Shown here: in pieces, positions 61,136 through 64,000 of the stretch
Numbering within the stretch: position 1 is the stretch's first letter
How the letters are laid out: every line of letters begins with the position of its first letter
Assembly (NCBI GenBank): GCA_052273485.1
Contig: DAVZID010000006.1
Span: forward strand, 12,243 to 76,242
Reading direction: 5' to 3'
Source: Anthropogastromicrobium sp052273485
Lineage (GTDB): Bacteria > Bacillota > Clostridia > Lachnospirales > Lachnospiraceae
Length of the DNA: 64,000 nt
The notes under the pieces: model-generated
The model's database searches: none
Told to the model about the DNA's origin: nothing
The model's input: the letters and a program-made list of their open reading frames with translations, nothing else
Program-made: the position numbers and the translations under genes

Positions 61136-63740
61136 ACGCACTCACCTCCTGCATTGTCTGTTCAAATATTGAAAAAAGCTGTGCTCCGTGCTCCTCGTTC
61201 CACTTGTGCTTTTTGATATCCATCAAGCACATCTTGGCCGCTGCCTCAAGCGAATAGCACATCAAATTGCCGCTGACACCTTTGATGCGATGTACCTGCA
61301 TCTCGGCTGCGTCCCAATCTGCCCGCCCGATATTTGCTTTTAAGCTCTCGCAGAAGGACACATTGTCCTCCATGAAAATGGTAAGCAGCTCTGCTACCGC
61401 TTCCTTGTCCCCATAAAATTGATCCTCCAGTCCCTGTAATGCAATCAATTCATCTGTCTTGGCAGTTGTTTTGCTTTCAATAAATTGCGGCGCATGAAGC
61501 ATCTGAATGGTCTGCGCAGTATACGTTTCGAGAAGTGATTTTAACTGCTCCATCGGAATCGGCTTTGGAAGATAGTCATTCATTCCTGCTTCCTTTACCT
61601 TTTTTCTTACGTCCTCGCCAATATTTGCAGTGAGCGCAATGAGAATCGTATTTTGAAAAGCTGCGTCTTTTCGAATCTGCATACTCAGCTCATAACCACT
61701 AATCTTTGGCATCGAGATATCAAGAAATACAATGTCATAGGCAGTCTCATGCATACGCGAAAGAACGGCCTTTGGATCGCCCTCGGTGTCTGCGATATAG
61801 CCAAACTTGTGAAGCACCTCTGCCTCAAGGATTCGATTTACCTTATTGTCATCCACAATCAGTATGGATAAACTGCGCTTGCTTCTCTTATCAGACAGCG
61901 TTTCCTTCTTTCGCTTTTTCTCTTCCTTTCCATATTCAAAGTCCATATCAAAATAGAAACAACTGCCTACCCCCTCCTCACTCTCAAGAAGAAGTGTATA
62001 TTTTCCCTTGCTCATCTCCTGCACAATTTTTTGACAAATCGGAAGACCAAGTCCGGTGCCGCCATATTTTCTAGTGATGCTGGCATCTGCCTGTGCAAAC
62101 GCGTCAAAAATTCGCTGACGCTGTTCTTTTTTTACACCGATTCCGGTATCCTCAACTCGAAACTCAAGGACACATTGTTTGACCGAAAAATGAAGGCTCT
62201 TAATGCGCAGCGTTACGCCACCTTCTTTTGTAAACTTAAAGCCATTGTAAAGTAAATTGGTCAATACCTGCTTTAATTTGAGTGGATCACCGTGGACGTA
62301 CTCTGGCACGTTCTCGTCAATGTCAACCGTGAAGGTTAAATTTCGCTGCTCTGCCTCATTTTCCAAAATACCTTTTAATGCATCCGTCAGCTGGCACAGA
62401 CTAAAATTTTTGCTTTCAAACGTCATTCGACCGGATTCGAGCTTGGAATAATCGAGAATCTCGTTGATCTCCTCAAGCAAAATGTCTGCGGCCAAATGAA
62501 TATTTTCCATGTAACGGCGCTGCTCACCTGACATTCTGGTGTCCTCAAGCAAAAACAGATAGCCCGATATCGTGCTTAGCGGCGTGCGAAGTTCATGCGA
62601 CATCTGCGTAAGAAATTGTGTCTTGACCTGATTTGCCTTTTCGGCCTGACGCTTCGCATCGGTCAATTCCTGTTTAATCTTTTCTGATTTGACAAGCTCA
62701 GAGAGCATATCGGTAGACAGTGCATTAAATTCCCGAGCAAATTCCTGAAGCTCCCAGACACCCTCCGGCTCGACAAACATCTTTCGCCGTCCATGCTGAT
62801 GCTCGATCGTCTTTTTGTAGCAAATGACAGGCTTGATGTACCAACGCTGAAAGATGATGAGAATCAGCACTAACACCACAATTTCTCCGATGCCAAAAAA
62901 GATTTGCAAAAATACGGCCTGTCCTGATTTGCGGCGCGCATCAAGAACCTCGCGCGCAAGCCGTACGTTCATAGCTTTCTGGAAGTTTTCAATATTGCTA
63001 TCAATCAGATTTTTGTAGATGTCATAGGCACTTCCATAAAGAATCAGTTCTGCTTGATGCGCTTTTTCTTTGTTCAATTCATTCTCATCCGATTCACTAT
63101 TCAGTCTGCTCTTTTGTTCACTATCAAATTCGTTATCGTCAGACTTATTCTCATCAAATTGATAATCGTTCTCAAGCGGATATTGTTTCACATAGCGCAT
63201 GCACTCCAAAAGAAATGCGTTTTGGTCGTTTTGGTCGTTCTGATTCTTATCTTTTCCATCCATGTTATCCAATCCAGTCAAATCCATCGTCTCTAATACA
63301 AGGCGCATGGAGCTAATCTCGATATGCATCAATGTATCCGAATAATATTTTGCCAGCTCCAAACTGCGCTCCTCAGATGCCGGAATATCTGCCGCCTCGA
63401 TCTGATCAATGATCTTTTCACGATGCTTTTGAAGCTTTGCCTCATCCCAATAATTTTCAAAATATTGTAAGTCCTGCGTTACCGCAAATTTGCGCACCTC
63501 ATTTGTCAGATAATCGGAATAGTTTCCTAGATCGGCTGCAAGTGTACGATATGTAATCTGATTACTATAGGCCTCCTGAAGGGTCTCGTTGCTCGATTTT
63601 TGCAGCCACACACCGTCAAAGATCATCGCCATCTGAACGATTGCCAGAATCAAAACAATCCCGGTAATATATTTTGATTTTTTCCATTTCTCATTTAATT
63701 TCCATTTCTTTTTTAACTTCAACCTGAAATGCTTCTGCAT
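61107..63740 (-). CDS. Hybrid sensor histidine kinase (HisKA, HATPase, REC, HPt)
   Basis: 877 residues from the ATG at 63740, preceded by TTAGGAGGACATCTA. Order: basic N-terminus, helix (YITGIVLILAIVQMAMIF), an extracellular helical sensor (about 45-285) with an Asn/Asp/Glu-rich insert (GKDKNQNDQNDQN), a second helix (GIGEIVVLVLILIIF), HisKA (QMSHELRTPLSTISGYL), HATPase (DTGIGVKKE; YGGTGLGLPICQ), a receiver (ILIVDDNKVNRIL; IVFLDISMPK) and a C-terminal HPt (VHRIKGVSGNL). It can run a four-step phosphorelay to the response regulator gene it overlaps by 29 bp. The signal is unknown. Confidence 0.95.
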   Translation of the reverse strand: MQKHFRLKLKKKWKLNEKWKKSKYITGIVLILAIVQMAMIFDGVWLQKSSNETLQEAYSNQITYRTLAADLGNYSDYLTNEVRKFAVTQDLQYFENYWDEAKLQKHREKIIDQIEAADIPASEERSLELAKYYSDTLMHIEISSMRLVLETMDLTGLDNMDGKDKNQNDQNDQNAFLLECMRYVKQYPLENDYQFDENKSDDNEFDSEQKSRLNSESDENELNKEKAHQAELILYGSAYDIYKNLIDSNIENFQKAMNVRLAREVLDARRKSGQAVFLQIFFGIGEIVVLVLILIIFQRWYIKPVICYKKTIEHQHGRRKMFVEPEGVWELQEFAREFNALSTDMLSELVKSEKIKQELTDAKRQAEKANQVKTQFLTQMSHELRTPLSTISGYLFLLEDTRMSGEQRRYMENIHLAADILLEEINEILDYSKLESGRMTFESKNFSLCQLTDALKGILENEAEQRNLTFTVDIDENVPEYVHGDPLKLKQVLTNLLYNGFKFTKEGGVTLRIKSLHFSVKQCVLEFRVEDTGIGVKKEQRQRIFDAFAQADASITRKYGGTGLGLPICQKIVQEMSKGKYTLLLESEEGVGSCFYFDMDFEYGKEEKKRKKETLSDKRSKRSLSILIVDDNKVNRILEAEVLHKFGYIADTEGDPKAVLSRMHETAYDIVFLDISMPKISGYELSMQIRKDAAFQNTILIALTANIGEDVRKKVKEAGMNDYLPKPIPMEQLKSLLETYTAQTIQMLHAPQFIESKTTAKTDELIALQGLEDQFYGDKEAVAELLTIFMEDNVSFCESLKANIGRADWDAAEMQVHRIKGVSGNLMCYSLEAAAKMCLMDIKKHKWNEEHGAQLFSIFEQTMQEVSAYVSHFNCRG

Positions 63741-63761
63741 TAGATGTCCTCCTAAAACGAC

Positions 63762-63804
63762 AAGAAGAGCAGTACGTATCACCATTGATACATCTGCTCT
63801 TCTT
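63762..63804. terminator. Hairpin in front of the histidine kinase gene
   Basis: AAGAAGAGCAG (63762-63772) pairs perfectly with CTGCTCTTCTT (63794-63804), with inner GTATC/GATAC. It may end a gene beyond the window or form a leader attenuator. From 63805 to 64000 no gene or clear promoter is seen. Confidence 0.5.
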
Positions 63805-64000
63805 TGTTTTTCAGCGTTTGATGCTGTTGTTACCTTCGCATTTGCTGTTATTTTTTATTGTCCTGCATTTTAACATAATTTTTTTCAGATTGCAAGCGCT
63901 GGACTATTGTTATTTTATTTTTCTGGAAGCGCACGCACGCTCTCTCCGGGTCTTTGACACCTCGTCTATCATGTAATCGTCTATAATCCGCATAAAATCT

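Noticed and set aside
63785..63976. 63-codon plus-strand frame at the window end
   Set aside because: Phe/Leu-rich AT-biased sequence starting inside a hairpin, without a ribosome site.

Overview
The window reads as a chromosomal segment of a Gram-positive anaerobic gut bacterium of the Lachnospiraceae, most like Roseburia and its relatives. The reasons are the moderate GC with AT-rich intergenic DNA, strong AGGAGG-type ribosome binding sites, Gram-positive lipoproteins, an iron-only hydrogenase, a sporulation gene (spmB), and above all a beta-mannan utilisation cluster whose content closely matches the large mannan locus known from Roseburia intestinalis. No rRNA, tRNA, CRISPR array, phage or intact insertion sequence was found.

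Layout. 1-21969 is mostly housekeeping: the end of a UDP-sugar pyrophosphorylase, a secreted protein of unknown function, a short-chain dehydrogenase, an orphan LytTR regulator, maf, a polyprenyl-phosphate sugar transferase, a very large surface protein (6386-10669), deoD, spmB, a DUF5052-like lipoprotein, an [FeFe] hydrogenase, malQ, plsC, an acetyltransferase, a cyclophilin, a cold-shock protein, and membrane and zinc-ribbon proteins. 22086-35238 is the mannan locus. An AraC-type regulator (+) diverges from a long minus-strand operon: binding protein, two permeases, GH130_2-type phosphorylase, 2-epimerase, GH130_1-type phosphorylase, two SGNH acetyl esterases (CE17-like and CE2-like), a phosphohexomutase, and a decayed GH1 beta-glucosidase at the end. 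The encoded route is import of acetylated manno-oligosaccharides, deacetylation, epimerisation of the reducing end, phosphorolysis to mannose-1-phosphate, and mutase conversion.

35326-48841 is a scarred accessory region. It holds an FtsX-type ABC exporter, a YbaK/ProX deacylase, a diguanylate cyclase broken by a one-base frameshift, a deletion junction fusing a NikB-like permease to a sugar-binding protein, two tandem related methyltransferases, a broken aspartoacylase-family gene, a full Nik/Opp-type transporter, and a transposase relic carrying a 50-nt palindrome. 48846-59379 is a urea module: urtABCDE, a fused ureAB gene, then ureC, ureE, ureF, ureG and ureD, all on the minus strand. The adjacent Nik-type transporter could supply nickel. 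59486-63740 holds a cytidylate-kinase-like protein and a hybrid histidine kinase with its AraC-type response regulator.

The least explained material is a set of short dispersed palindromic repeats (families A to D below). They lie in gaps inside the mannan and urease operons, form gene 3' ends, and border the scarred region. The tandem methyltransferase / aspartoacylase / NikB arrangement is the best candidate for an undescribed biochemical system. All assignments come from reading the sequence; no database search was run.
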